64,000 nucleotides of DNA, taken from contig OZ244055.1 in the NCBI GenBank assembly GCA_965214975.1, forward strand, positions 682,001 through 746,000, read 5' to 3'. Position numbers and translations under genes: made by a program. This document shows, piece after piece, positions 46,601 through 55,843 of this stretch. Position 1 is the first letter of the stretch. Every line of letters begins with the position of its first letter. The stretch is from JAJEBT01 sp965214975 (GTDB taxonomy: Bacteria > Pseudomonadota > Alphaproteobacteria > MPNO01 > UBA830). The notes beneath the pieces were generated by a model, which saw nothing but the letters and a program-made list of their open reading frames with translations, made no database searches and had not been told where the DNA came from.

Positions 46601-49600
46601 GTCCGACTACAGTCTTTCCCCGAACGTGGAAACCCTGGAGCTGGTGGTTCCGGCGGGCGACACCGAAAGCGACGGCACGGTCACCATCACCGCCGTGGAC
46701 AACAATGTGGATGCGCCGCACAAGACGGTGACGGTGTCGGCCACGGCGGCGAACGATGCGGGGGTCACGGCGCCGCAGGACGTGACGCTGACGATCACCG
46801 ACGACGAGAACACGGCGCCGACGGGCGCGGTGACGATCGACGACACGACGCCCATGGTGGGCGAGATCCTGACCGCGGACGCCTCGGGCGTCTCCGACCC
46901 GGACGGGCCGGCGAGCCTGACCTTCACCTGGCAGTGGATCCGGGTGGCGTCGGGCGGGACGCGGACGCGGATCGCCGGCGCGACCACGGCGAGCTACACG
47001 GTGGTCGATGCCGACGTGGGGTCGACGCTGAAGGTGGAGGCGGCCTTCACCGACGACGGCGGAACCTCGGAGACGGTCGAGAGCGCGGCGACGGCGACGG
47101 TCGAGGCGGTGTCGCTGCCGACGGTGACGGTGGCGCCGGTGGCGAGTTCGGTGGTGGAAGGCGAGGACGCGCAGTTCACGGTGACGCGCACTGGGGTGAC
47201 GACGGGTGCGCTGACGGTCCACTACAACGTGGTCGAGACGGGCGCCATGGTGAGGTCGAGCGACAAGGGGGCGCAGACCGTCGACTTCTCGGGCAACACG
47301 GCGAGCGTGACGGTGACGGTGCCGACGGTGTTCGACAACCTCCACGAGCAGAACAGCCGGGTGACGGTGACGCTGACGGCGGATGCGGCGTACGAGCTGG
47401 GGACCGCCACGGCGAGGGTGTTGGTCAAGGACGACGACGACTCCCCGGCGACCGGCACGGTGACGGTCACGGGCACGGCGAGGGAAGGCGAGACGCTGAC
47501 GGCGGACACGTCGGGCATTACCGACGAGGACGGAGGACTGGACAGTGCGGCCTATGTCTACCAGTGGGTGCGGACCCCGTCCGGCGGCAGTGACGCGGAC
47601 ATCTCGGGCGCGACCTCGCGGACCTACGTGCCGGTGTACGCGGACGCGGGCGCGACGCTGAAGGTCAAGGTGACGGTCACCGACGGCGAGGGCCACGAGG
47701 GGACGTTCACGAGCGCTCCGACCTCGGCGGTGACGGCGCTGCCGCGGCCGGAGGTCACGGTGGCCTCGGACGGCGACGTGACGGAGGGCAGCGCCGCGGT
47801 GTTCACGGTGACGCGCACGGGCGACACGGCGCGGACGCTGGACGTGGACTACGAGGTCACCGCCTCCGGAGACTTCGGGGTCACGGCCTTCGAGGCCACG
47901 CTCGCCTTCCTGGCGAACAGCGCCGCGGTGCAGTTGAGCGTGCCCACGACGGGCGACGGCACCCACGAGGCGCACGGCTCGGTGACGCTTGCGCTGACGG
48001 CGGACACGTCCGCCGCTCCCGCCTACCTGCTCGGCGACCCGGCGACGGCGACGGCGGCGGTGGAGGACGACGACGACTCGCCGACGACCGGGGCGGTCAC
48101 GGTCACGGGCACGGCGAGGGAGGGCGAGACGCTGACGGCGGACACGTCGGGCCTCGCCGACGGGGACGGCCTGGACAGCGCGGCCCACGCCTGGCAGTGG
48201 GTGCGGACGCCGTCGGGCGGCGGCGACGCGGACATCCCCGGCGCGACCTCGCGGACCTACGTGCCGGTGTTCGCGGACGCGGGCGCGACGCTGAAGGTCC
48301 GGGTGACGGTCACCGACGACGAGGGCCACGAGGCGACCTTCGCGAGCGTCCCGACGGCGGCGGTGGCGGCGCTGCCGCGGCCGGAGGTCACGGTGGCCTC
48401 GGACGGCGACGTGACCGAGGGCGGCACCGCCGCGTTCACGCTGACGCGCACGGGCGCCACGACGAAGAAGCTGGGCGTGGCCTACGAGGTCACTGCCACC
48501 GGAGCCTTCGGCGCCGCGACGGGCGCGGGCACGGCGACCTTCCCGGCGAACGGCGCCACGGTGCGGGTGTCGGTGGCCACGACGGGCGACGGCGCCCACG
48601 AGGCGCACGGCTCGGTGACGGTGGCGCTGACGGCGGACACGGGCGCCGATCCCGCCTACCTGCTCGGCGACCCGGCGGCGGCGACGGCGGCGGTCCGGGA
48701 CGACGACAACGTGGCGCCGACCGGCGCGCCGACGATCGACGACACGACCCCGGTGGTCGGCCAGACGCTGACGGCGGACGCGTCGGGCATCGGCGACGCG
48801 GACGGGACGGCGGGCGCGACCTTCGCCTGGCGGTGGCTCCGGGTGGCGACGGGCGGCGGCGAGACGGAGGTCGGCACCGGGGCGACGTATGCGGTGGTCG
48901 CCGGCGACGCGGGGTCGACGCTGAAGGTGGAGGCGCGCTTCACCGACGACGGCGGGACCGGGGAGACGGTCGAGAGCGCGGAGACGTCGGCGGTCGAGGC
49001 GGCGCCGCGTCCGCGGGTGTCGGTGGCGCGGGTGGCGAGCACGGTGGAGGAAGGCGCGGGCGCGCGGTTCACGGTGACGCGCACGGGCGTCACGACAGGG
49101 ACGCTGACGGTCCGCTACGACGTGTCGGAGAGCGGCGCCATGGTGGCGTCGGGCGAGGAGGGCGCGAAGAGCGTCACGTTCGCGGACGGCGACACCGAGC
49201 GGACGGTGACGGTGCCGACGGTGGAGGACAACGCTCACGAGGCGGACAGCACGGTGACGCTGACGCTGACGGCGAATGCGGACTACGACCTGGGGACCGC
49301 CACGGCGGACGTGACGGTCGAGGACGACGACAACGCGGCGCCGACCGGCGCGCCGGCCATCGACGACACGACGCCGGTGGTCGGCGAGACGCTGACCGCG
49401 GATCCGTCGAACCTGGACGACCCGGACGGTCTGACGAGTCCGACCTACGCGTGGCGGTGGCTCCGGGTGGCGTCGGGCGGCGGCGAGACGCAGGTCGGGA
49501 CCGGGACGACCTACACGGTGGTCGCGGGTGACGCGGGGTCGACGCTGAAGGTGGAGGCGGCCTTCACCGACGACGACGGAACCGCGGAGACGGTCGAGAG

Positions 49601-52600
49601 CTCGGAGACGGCGACGGTCGAGGCGGCGCCGGTCCCGACGGTGTCGGTGGCGCGGGTGGCGAGCCCGGTGTCGGAAGGCGCGGGCGCGCAGTTCACGGTG
49701 ACGCGCACGGGCGTCACGACGGGGGCGCTGACGGTCCGCTACGACGTGTCGGAGAGCGGCGCCATGGTGGCGTCGGGCGACGAGGGCGCGCAGAGCGTCG
49801 ACTTCCCGGGCAACGCGGCCAGCGTGACGGTGACGGTGCCGACGGCCGACGACAGCGCTCACGAGGCGGACAGCGTGGTGACGGTGGCGCTGACGGCGGA
49901 TGCGGCGTACGACCTGGGGACCGACACCACGGCAACGGTCACGGTCGAGGACAACGACAACGCGGCGCCGACGGGCGCGCCGACCATCGACGACACGACG
50001 CCGGTGGTCGGCGAGACACTGACGGCGGATGCGTCGGGCATTGCCGACCCGGACGGTCTGACGAGTCCGGCCTACGCCTGGCGGTGGCTCCGGGTGGCGC
50101 CGGGGGGCGGCGAGACGCAGGTCGGGACCGGGACGAGCTACACGGTGGTGGCCGGTGACGTGGGCGCGACGCTGAAGGCGGAGGCGGCCTTCACCGACGA
50201 CGACGGAACCCGGGAGACGGTCGGGAGCGCGGCGACGGCGACGGTCGAGGCGGCGCCGGTGCCGACGGTGTCGGTGGCGCGGGTGACGGGTCCGGTGAAG
50301 GAAGGCGCGGACGCGCGGTTCACGGTGACGCGCACGGGCGTGACGACGGGCGCGCTGACGGTCCGCTACGACGTGTCGGAGACCGGCGCCATGGTGGCGC
50401 CGGGCGAGGAGGGCGCGCGGACCGTCGCTTTCGGGGACGGCGACACCGAGCGGACGGTGACGGTGCCGACGGCCGACGACAGCGCTCACGAGGCGGACAG
50501 CGTGGTGACGGTGGCGCTGACGGCGGATGCGGCGTACGACCTGGGGACCGACACCACGGCAACGGTCACGGTCGAGGACGACGACAACGCGACGCCGACC
50601 GGCGCGCCGACCATCGACGACACGACACCCGTGGTTGGCGAGACGCTGACGGCGGACCCGTCGGGCATCGGCGATCCTGACGGTCTGACGGGCCCGACCT
50701 ACGCCTGGCGGTGGATCCGGACATCGGGCGGGACGGACACGCCGATCGGCGGGGCGACCGCGGCGACCTACACGGTGGTCGCCGGCGATGTCGGCGCGAC
50801 GCTGAAGGCGGAGGCGAGCTTCACCGACGACGACGGGACCCGGGAGACGGTCGAGAGCGCGGCGACGGCGACGGTCGCGGCGGCGGCGCGTCCGAGGGTG
50901 TCGGTGGCGCGGGTGGCGGGCCCGGTGGAGGAAGGCGAGGACGCGCGGTTCAGGGTGACGCGCACAGGCGTCACGGCGGGCGCGCTGACGGTCCGCTACG
51001 ACGTGTCGGAGAGCGGCGCCATGGTGGCGTCGGGCGAGGAGGGCGGGCGGATCGTCGCTTTCGGGGACGGCGACACCGGGAAGACGGTGTCGGTGCCGAC
51101 GGTGGAAGACACTGTCCACGAGGCGGACAGCGTGGTGACGGTGGCCCTGACGGCGGATGCGGCCTACGACCTGGGGACCGCCGCGGCAACGGTCGCGGTC
51201 GAGGACGACGACAACGCGGCGCCGACCGGCGCGCCGACCATCGACGACACGACGCCGGTGGTGGGCCAGACGCTGACCGCGGACGCGTCGAACCTGGACG
51301 ACCCCGACGGCCTGACGGGCGCGAGTCTCTCCTGGCAGTGGATCCGGACATCGGGCGGGAGGGACACGCGGATCGGCGGTGCGACCGCGGCGACCTACAC
51401 GGTGGCCGACGCGGACGCGGGCGCGACGCTGAAGGTGGCGGCGAGCTTCACCGACGACGACGGGACCCGGGAGACCGTCGAGAGCGCGGCGACGGCGACG
51501 GTCGCGCCGCGTCCGACGGTGACGCTGGTCCTGACCCCGGATTCGGTCACGGAGGCCGGCGGGGAGAGCGTGGTGACGGCGCGCCTGGACCGCGCGTCGG
51601 GCGCGGACACGACGGTGACGGTGTCGGCGGCGCCGGTGGCGCCGGCGACGGAGGCCGACTACCGGCTGGGCGCGAACCGGGTGCTGACGATCCCGGCGGG
51701 CGGGACGGAGAGCGTCGGGCGGGTGACGGTGACGGCCGTGAACAACGCCGTGGACGCGCCGGACAGGACGGTGACGGTGACGGGCAAGGCGGCGAACCGC
51801 CAGGGTCTCGCGGGCGACCCGGAGCCGGTGACGCTGACGATCCGGGACAACGACGCCGCGCCGACGGTGACGCTGCACCTGTCCCGCCCCGCGATCGTCG
51901 AGGACGGCGGGACGACCGCGGTGACGGCGCGCCTGTCCCACCCGTCGAGCGCGGACACGACGGTGACGGTGGAGGTGGCGTCGGCGGCGACGGCGGAGCG
52001 GCTGTCGGTCGCGGCGACGGCGGAGCTGCCGTACGTGCTGAGCGACAACAGGGAGCTGAGGATTCCGGCGGGCGGGACGGAAAGCGTGGGGCTGGTGACG
52101 ATCACCGCCGTGGACAACGACGCGGAGGCGCCGGACAGGACGGTGACGGTGACGGCCACGGCGGCCAACGCCCAGGGGGTCGCGGTCCCGCAGGCGCCGG
52201 GGGCTCCGGCGCTGGCGGCGACGCTGACGATCGCGGACGACGAGGGGCGGGAGCTGTCGATCGGCAATGCGCGCGCGGCCGAGGGCTCCGGCGCGGCGCT
52301 GCGGTTCGCGGTGACGCTGGAGCCGCCGGCGGCGGCCGAGGTGACGGTCGACTGGACGGTCGTCGACGGGACGGCGCGGGCCGGAAAGGATCACGGGGCG
52401 GGGAGCGGCACCCTGACCTTCGGCGCCGGGGAGAGCGCCGGGACGGTGACGGTCGCGGTGACCGACGACGACGCGGACGAGCCCGACGAGACGGTCACGG
52501 TGGTGCTGTCGAACCCGTCGGGCGCGACGGTCGCGAGGGCCGAGGGGACGGGAACGATCGCCGACGACGACGCGGCGCCGGCGGTGTCGCTGCGCCTGAC

Positions 52601-54332
52601 GCCGGACACGATCGCGGAGAACGGTGGGACGGCGACGGTGACGGCGCGCCTGGACCGGCCGTCGAGCGAGAGGACGACGGTGACGGTGTCGGCGGCGCCG
52701 GTGGCGCCGGCGACGGCGGCCGACTACCGGCTGGGCGCGAACCGGGTGCTGACGATCGCGGCGGGCGAGAGGGAGAGCGCCGGGGTGGTGACGATCGCGG
52801 CCGTGGACAACGACGCGGAGGCGCCGGACAGGACGGTGACGGTGTCGGGCAAGGCGACGAACCGCCAGGGTCTCGCGGGCGACCCGGAGCCGGTGACGCT
52901 GACGATCGCGGACGACGAGCTCGTCGAGGAGCGCCGTCGCAGGCTCGGGTACGCGCTGGCGGCGTTCGGCCGCGCGGTGGCGCGGGATCTGGTCGCGGCC
53001 GTCGGGGACAGGCCGCGGTCGGCGAGGGCCGGGACGACGGCGACGCTTGGGGGGACGCCCCTGGTCTCGCTCCGGTCCGGAGAGGGGGTGCACGGGGCGT
53101 TGCGGCGACATCTCGGCCCCGACGGCGACCTGCCGGACGGGGCGGAGTGGCGGGAGCTGCTGTCGCGGAGCAGCTTCCAGCTTTCCCTGGGCGGGGAAGG
53201 CGAGGCGGGCGGCGCGGGAGTCCCGGTGCTGTGGGGTCGCGGCAGCCTGAGCCGGAGCGCGGGCAGGCTGGATCCGGAGGTGACGACGCGGGGAGAGACG
53301 CTCTCCGGGCAGCTGGGGCTGGAGCTTCGTGTTCGGGAAGACACCCTGCTCGGCGTCATGCTGAGCGGCAGCTCCGGGGAGGTGGAGTTCGACGGGGAGC
53401 GCGATGCGGATGTGGAGACGGAGCTCGTCGGCGTGCACCCCTACGCGCGGTGGTCGCCGCGGCGGGGTCTGAGGACGTGGGCGATGCTGGGCTACGGCAC
53501 CGGCGAGGCGGTCCTGAGGGACGGCTTCTCCACCCGGACGGGCGCCGGCGTCGGGACCGACATCGAGATGACGATGGCGGCGGGCGGAGGGAGCCACGAA
53601 GTGGCGTCGCTGTGGGGTGTCGACTGGTCGGTGGGGACGAGCGGCTTCCTCGTGCAGCTCGACGCGGACGGACAGGCGGAGCTGCTGCCGGCTCTGGAGT
53701 CCGGGGTCTGGCAGGCGCGGCTGCTGCTGGAAGGCAGCGCCGGGGAGGGCTTCGGCGGGGTCGCGGGGCTGAGGGGCAACGTCGAGCTGGCGGCGCGGGT
53801 CGATGGCGGGGACGCGGAGAGCGGCATGGGGATGGAGCTGGGCGGGGGCGTCGGGTACGGACATGCGGACCTGGGCCTCGAGGTCGAGGCGAGCGGTCGC
53901 GTGCTGCTGTCGCACGAGGAAGAGGGTCTGGAGGACGCCGGGGTGAGTCTGGGGCTGGAGTTCGACCCGGGCGCGTCCGGCCGGGGACTGTACTTCGCGC
54001 TGACGCCCTCGTGGGGCAACGCGGCAAGCGGGGCCCGGTCGGTGTGGGAGGGCCGGCGGACGACGGCCGGCGGGTCCGGGGAGCGGGATCCGTCCGACCC
54101 GGAGATGCGGTTGAGCTCCGAGTTCGGCCACGCCGCGCCCGCGCTGGCGGGGCGCGGCACCCTCACCACCTACGGCGCGTTCTCGTCCGACGGCGACGCG
54201 ACGCACCGGTACCGCGTCGGCCGGCGGCTGGAGCTCGACGTCCTGTCGATGAGCCTCGAGGCCGAACTTCGCGAGAGCGCCGACGCGGCGCCCGGGCACG
54301 GTGTCCGGCTGACAGGCAGCATCCGTTTCTGA
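43674..54332 (+). CDS. Giant autotransporter-like surface protein with Ig-like and Calx-beta repeats
   Basis: The 3,552-residue protein starts at the ATG preceded by GGAG, with a signal peptide of about 34 residues (basic LRR, hydrophobic ACVLLALAGLAPA, then SAQAQ). Residues about 35-385 hold two copies of a choice-of-anchor-type beta domain. From about 388 to 3081 roughly 25 modules follow: ten Ig-like units (IDDTTPVVGETLTAD... FTDDDGT), nine Calx-beta-like units (EGA..FTVTRTG... VEDDDN), four units of the VTLVLTPD...VTLTI type and two classical Calx-beta domains. Acidic DDDDN linkers suggest calcium binding. The last 350 residues form a beta-barrel of the autotransporter type ending in GSIRF. 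An adhesin role is inferred. Bases 43.8-44.8 kb are visibly less GC-rich than the repeats. Confidence 0.85.
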   Translation: MTARNGAAPLRRLAQAACVLLALAGLAPASAQAQVEDYISNLRSALGASSVSGNEITTSRRFSQEFRTGSRSGGYPLSEVVLHLSDIGTGAIEVTIRENSVDASNRNVPGTTRYTLTNPSSLSSGRNTFTAPSNATLEADTAYHIVAESTSGSAARWRRLSRSSATIDNAGGWDIDFDYLRKSGPAAWGAASPSRALAVAVRGELPAPPPPPEDILVGNTGKKNNPTAVRHSRFFKAQSFTTGDAPGGYDLSSVVLEIKNPFELISQGAVEVTIRESDGDGAPVSTNLYTLGRSASEVSEGVYEWQAPAGATLEAGTEYHVMARDFSSVGNFRAWRATTQGGTDPGAASGWSIGGLHTSSGGSFWNPEYPGSFYKFQIRGTETEVLPVVTIERVSPVQVTEGTNLTFRVTREGDTSQSLTVNYRVNEGPALAGETPGDMVASGDQGDKTLVFSPGDTEKTVTVPTVDDSLDEQRSRVIVTLQASASYEVGDPDSTFANVNDNDEPNTPATGELTIDDTAPRVGDTLTADASQISDADGPASPTFAWRWIRVSGGTETPIPGATSASYTVVAADLGATLKVEASFTDDGGTDEAVESAETAAVGKALPTVTVTPVTTPVTEGSDAVFRLARTGDTAARLQLFFSISETGDMCRGSCAGSPASATIPAGLASTNLFVLTSDDSAHEADSVVTVTLAANAAYELGTDTTAEVTVEDNDNAAPTGTVTIDDTTPMVGETLTADASGVSDPDGPASLTFTWRWLRVSGGTATPIPGATAAAYTVVAADAGATLKAEASFTDDDGTAETVESAETDPVGGAPLPALSIGDASAAEGDSGSATLEFTVTLDSAATATVTVDWATSDGTATAGTDYTAGNGTLTFGAGDSSRTVSVTVAGDEADEPDETFEVTLTNPSGATLGDATATGTITNDDDDPTVTLVLTPDTITEDGGASALSATLDHASGRDTVVTVSVSPVGPATASDYSLSPNVETLELVVPAGDTESDGTVTITAVDNNVDAPHKTVTVSATAANDAGVTAPQDVTLTITDDENTAPTGAVTIDDTTPMVGEILTADASGVSDPDGPASLTFTWQWIRVASGGTRTRIAGATTASYTVVDADVGSTLKVEAAFTDDGGTSETVESAATATVEAVSLPTVTVAPVASSVVEGEDAQFTVTRTGVTTGALTVHYNVVETGAMVRSSDKGAQTVDFSGNTASVTVTVPTVFDNLHEQNSRVTVTLTADAAYELGTATARVLVKDDDDSPATGTVTVTGTAREGETLTADTSGITDEDGGLDSAAYVYQWVRTPSGGSDADISGATSRTYVPVYADAGATLKVKVTVTDGEGHEGTFTSAPTSAVTALPRPEVTVASDGDVTEGSAAVFTVTRTGDTARTLDVDYEVTASGDFGVTAFEATLAFLANSAAVQLSVPTTGDGTHEAHGSVTLALTADTSAAPAYLLGDPATATAAVEDDDDSPTTGAVTVTGTAREGETLTADTSGLADGDGLDSAAHAWQWVRTPSGGGDADIPGATSRTYVPVFADAGATLKVRVTVTDDEGHEATFASVPTAAVAALPRPEVTVASDGDVTEGGTAAFTLTRTGATTKKLGVAYEVTATGAFGAATGAGTATFPANGATVRVSVATTGDGAHEAHGSVTVALTADTGADPAYLLGDPAAATAAVRDDDNVAPTGAPTIDDTTPVVGQTLTADASGIGDADGTAGATFAWRWLRVATGGGETEVGTGATYAVVAGDAGSTLKVEARFTDDGGTGETVESAETSAVEAAPRPRVSVARVASTVEEGAGARFTVTRTGVTTGTLTVRYDVSESGAMVASGEEGAKSVTFADGDTERTVTVPTVEDNAHEADSTVTLTLTANADYDLGTATADVTVEDDDNAAPTGAPAIDDTTPVVGETLTADPSNLDDPDGLTSPTYAWRWLRVASGGGETQVGTGTTYTVVAGDAGSTLKVEAAFTDDDGTAETVESSETATVEAAPVPTVSVARVASPVSEGAGAQFTVTRTGVTTGALTVRYDVSESGAMVASGDEGAQSVDFPGNAASVTVTVPTADDSAHEADSVVTVALTADAAYDLGTDTTATVTVEDNDNAAPTGAPTIDDTTPVVGETLTADASGIADPDGLTSPAYAWRWLRVAPGGGETQVGTGTSYTVVAGDVGATLKAEAAFTDDDGTRETVGSAATATVEAAPVPTVSVARVTGPVKEGADARFTVTRTGVTTGALTVRYDVSETGAMVAPGEEGARTVAFGDGDTERTVTVPTADDSAHEADSVVTVALTADAAYDLGTDTTATVTVEDDDNATPTGAPTIDDTTPVVGETLTADPSGIGDPDGLTGPTYAWRWIRTSGGTDTPIGGATAATYTVVAGDVGATLKAEASFTDDDGTRETVESAATATVAAAARPRVSVARVAGPVEEGEDARFRVTRTGVTAGALTVRYDVSESGAMVASGEEGGRIVAFGDGDTGKTVSVPTVEDTVHEADSVVTVALTADAAYDLGTAAATVAVEDDDNAAPTGAPTIDDTTPVVGQTLTADASNLDDPDGLTGASLSWQWIRTSGGRDTRIGGATAATYTVADADAGATLKVAASFTDDDGTRETVESAATATVAPRPTVTLVLTPDSVTEAGGESVVTARLDRASGADTTVTVSAAPVAPATEADYRLGANRVLTIPAGGTESVGRVTVTAVNNAVDAPDRTVTVTGKAANRQGLAGDPEPVTLTIRDNDAAPTVTLHLSRPAIVEDGGTTAVTARLSHPSSADTTVTVEVASAATAERLSVAATAELPYVLSDNRELRIPAGGTESVGLVTITAVDNDAEAPDRTVTVTATAANAQGVAVPQAPGAPALAATLTIADDEGRELSIGNARAAEGSGAALRFAVTLEPPAAAEVTVDWTVVDGTARAGKDHGAGSGTLTFGAGESAGTVTVAVTDDDADEPDETVTVVLSNPSGATVARAEGTGTIADDDAAPAVSLRLTPDTIAENGGTATVTARLDRPSSERTTVTVSAAPVAPATAADYRLGANRVLTIAAGERESAGVVTIAAVDNDAEAPDRTVTVSGKATNRQGLAGDPEPVTLTIADDELVEERRRRLGYALAAFGRAVARDLVAAVGDRPRSARAGTTATLGGTPLVSLRSGEGVHGALRRHLGPDGDLPDGAEWRELLSRSSFQLSLGGEGEAGGAGVPVLWGRGSLSRSAGRLDPEVTTRGETLSGQLGLELRVREDTLLGVMLSGSSGEVEFDGERDADVETELVGVHPYARWSPRRGLRTWAMLGYGTGEAVLRDGFSTRTGAGVGTDIEMTMAAGGGSHEVASLWGVDWSVGTSGFLVQLDADGQAELLPALESGVWQARLLLEGSAGEGFGGVAGLRGNVELAARVDGGDAESGMGMELGGGVGYGHADLGLEVEASGRVLLSHEEEGLEDAGVSLGLEFDPGASGRGLYFALTPSWGNAASGARSVWEGRRTTAGGSGERDPSDPEMRLSSEFGHAAPALAGRGTLTTYGAFSSDGDATHRYRVGRRLELDVLSMSLEAELRESADAAPGHGVRLTGSIRF
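44836..52915 (+). repeat. Long array of coding repeats, period near 627 bp
   Basis: Alternating Ig-like and Calx-beta-like modules give a two-module period of about 209 codons. Two adjacent copies share about 125 identical bases offset by exactly 627 (for example the segment starting GCTCACGAGGCGGACAGCG at 49857 and 50484). Divergence is larger towards both edges, so the centre looks recently duplicated. Such near-identical blocks allow unequal recombination and will also collapse in short-read assembly. Confidence 0.85.
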
Positions 54333-54448
54333 GCGGAAGAGAGGACGGACACGGCCCGTCCATCCGCGTCACCGGGCCCCGGGGGAACGTTGCGCCCGAC
54401 CTCGCCCGGCACGGGCTCTTCCGCGACCGCCGACGACCCTGATCGGGA

Positions 54449-54490
54449 CGGTCAAGTGTCGCAGGAATCACGGTCAAGTGCGCATGAATC
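54449..54490. repeat. Imperfect tandem repeats, possible insertion-sequence end
   Basis: CGGTCAAGTGTCGCAGGAATC (in two parts: CGGTCAAGTG at 54449 and CGCAGGAATC) is followed by CGGTCAAGTGCGCATGAATC at 54471-54490. Repeated terminal units of about 20 bases are typical of IS21-family ends. They sit in the 189-base gap between the giant gene and the truncated methyltransferase. No transposase is present, so this would be a scar; the IS21 link is inference. Confidence 0.45.
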
Positions 54491-54521
54491 CGCGCCGTTG
54501 CGTTCGCGCCGCCGGCATCCG

Positions 54522-55706
54522 TCACCGCGTCCGGCGGGCAGGGGACTGTCCCGCCCGTCGCCGTCTCCTTTTCGGCTTCATGCCGGCCGCCAGCGGCGCC
54601 CGCATCTTCTCGTACAGCATGAACAGATGCTCGACGCGCTCTCGCTCGGAGGCGAAGCCCGCACGCCGGTAGAGCCGGTCCACCGCGCGGTCGAGCGCCC
54701 GATGCGCCCGGCGCAGGTTCGGGGGCATGAGATCCGGGTCGTAGAGACCGGCGAGCGTCGCGCCCGGATGGGTGGCGCGTGCATCCAGCACGGCTTGCGC
54801 CGGCGGTTCCAGCCTCGACAGGTCCGAACCCTGGGGCGGCAGCGGGAAGGTGTTGTGGACGAGGCCGATGGAATAGCGGTAACGGCTTTCCAGCCGCCCG
54901 CCGGCATGGCGCAGCCACGCCATGTGCATCGCCGATGTCAGCAGCGCGAAATCGACCAGTGTGGCGTTTTCCAGAACGCGAACGAGATTGCTCGGAATCA
55001 CCGGCGGCTCCAGCCAGTCGATGGGCAGGTATTCCCGCCGCTCGGAGCTGACCTCGGGAATCACCAGAAACGGCGCGGTGGGGAGAACGTTCACGTGGTA
55101 GAGCGTCGGTGTCGCGGCGAGCTTGCGCGTCGGCGCGCTCTTGCTGGCCTCCCGATAGGCGCGGACGGCGGCAATTCGTTCCCGGACGCGCGACAGCCGG
55201 GCCAACTCGCCAGGCGGCGCATCGTGCAGCGCGAGAATCCACCGCTTGCCGCCCTGCAGGTATTCGCGCGCGCCGATGAACGGCCGGAGCCACGGCGCGG
55301 CCTCCGGCTCCGCATCCACGAACGCGCCGCGTTCTTCCATGTCGAAGATGTAGCTGCCGCCGTCGACGGGCTTGGAGCCGATGATCAATCGGCCCATCCC
55401 GTTGATCGGCGCGCTTTCCTTCCGCACCACCAGATGCGGGTCGGAGAGGCCGCCGGCGTCGAACAGGTACGGGGAGAGCGCGGCATGACGGCTTTCCTCG
55501 GGCTCGCCGTTGATGTCGGGATAGCTGAACAGCCGCTTGTCGGCCCGCGCGGCTTCCCGCCTGTCCAAACCGAGAATGACGACATGCACATGCGCCTTGC
55601 CGCGTGCGTCGGATTCCCAGGCGAAGGTCCGGTGCGCGAAGGCGATCTCCAGCTTGCAGCGCTCGAACAGGACCGGCCAGAGTTGCGCAACCTGCTCGCC
55701 CTGGGC
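54522..55706 (-). pseudogene. 5'-truncated MmeI-type restriction-methyltransferase
   Basis: About 395 residues match the C-terminal part of large class I SAM-dependent DNA methyltransferases of the MmeI/type IIL group: QGEQVAQLWPVLFER, AFAHRTFAWESDARGKAHVHVVILG, a target-recognition region with LIIGSKPVDGGSYIF and FIGAREYLQGGKRWIL, and a helical tail with NTFPLPP and LYDPDLMPPNLRRAH. Intact members are about 900 residues and carry an endonuclease and the SAM and NPPY motifs before QGEQV; all of that is missing. Upstream of 55706 the frame stays open to 55835 but shows no homology. It is a remnant, probably inactive, of lower GC than its neighbours. Confidence 0.82.
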
Positions 55707-55843
55707 GTGTAGCGGCCGCGGCTGACGCGCCGCGCCCGATCGTGCTACCCTGACCGGCCATCGCGGATCTCCGGCCCCGCGGTTTCCGGAGCGGCCGCCG
55801 CGGCCGCGCGATCCGTCCGCACCGGTCGAGGACACGGCTGACC

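Noticed and set aside
45314..47593. A 759-codon same-strand frame inside the giant gene, and a similar one at 50711-54442
   Set aside because: Both are Gly/Arg/Asp-rich frame shadows of the repeat modules with no start context and no recognisable fold.
52000..52915. CRISPR-like array because of regularly repeated DNA
   Set aside because: The repeats are in-frame protein modules of 90-120 codons, not short direct repeats with unique spacers.
45645..54299. A 2,884-codon open frame on the strand opposite the giant gene
   Set aside because: It mirrors the repeats of the real gene, is Arg/Pro/His-rich with no domain I recognise, and results from the absence of stop-forming triplets in GC-rich repeated codons.
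55707..55835. N-terminal extension of the methyltransferase remnant to an ATG at 55835
   Set aside because: The 43 extra residues are low-complexity and unlike the family; similarity begins abruptly at AQGEQV.
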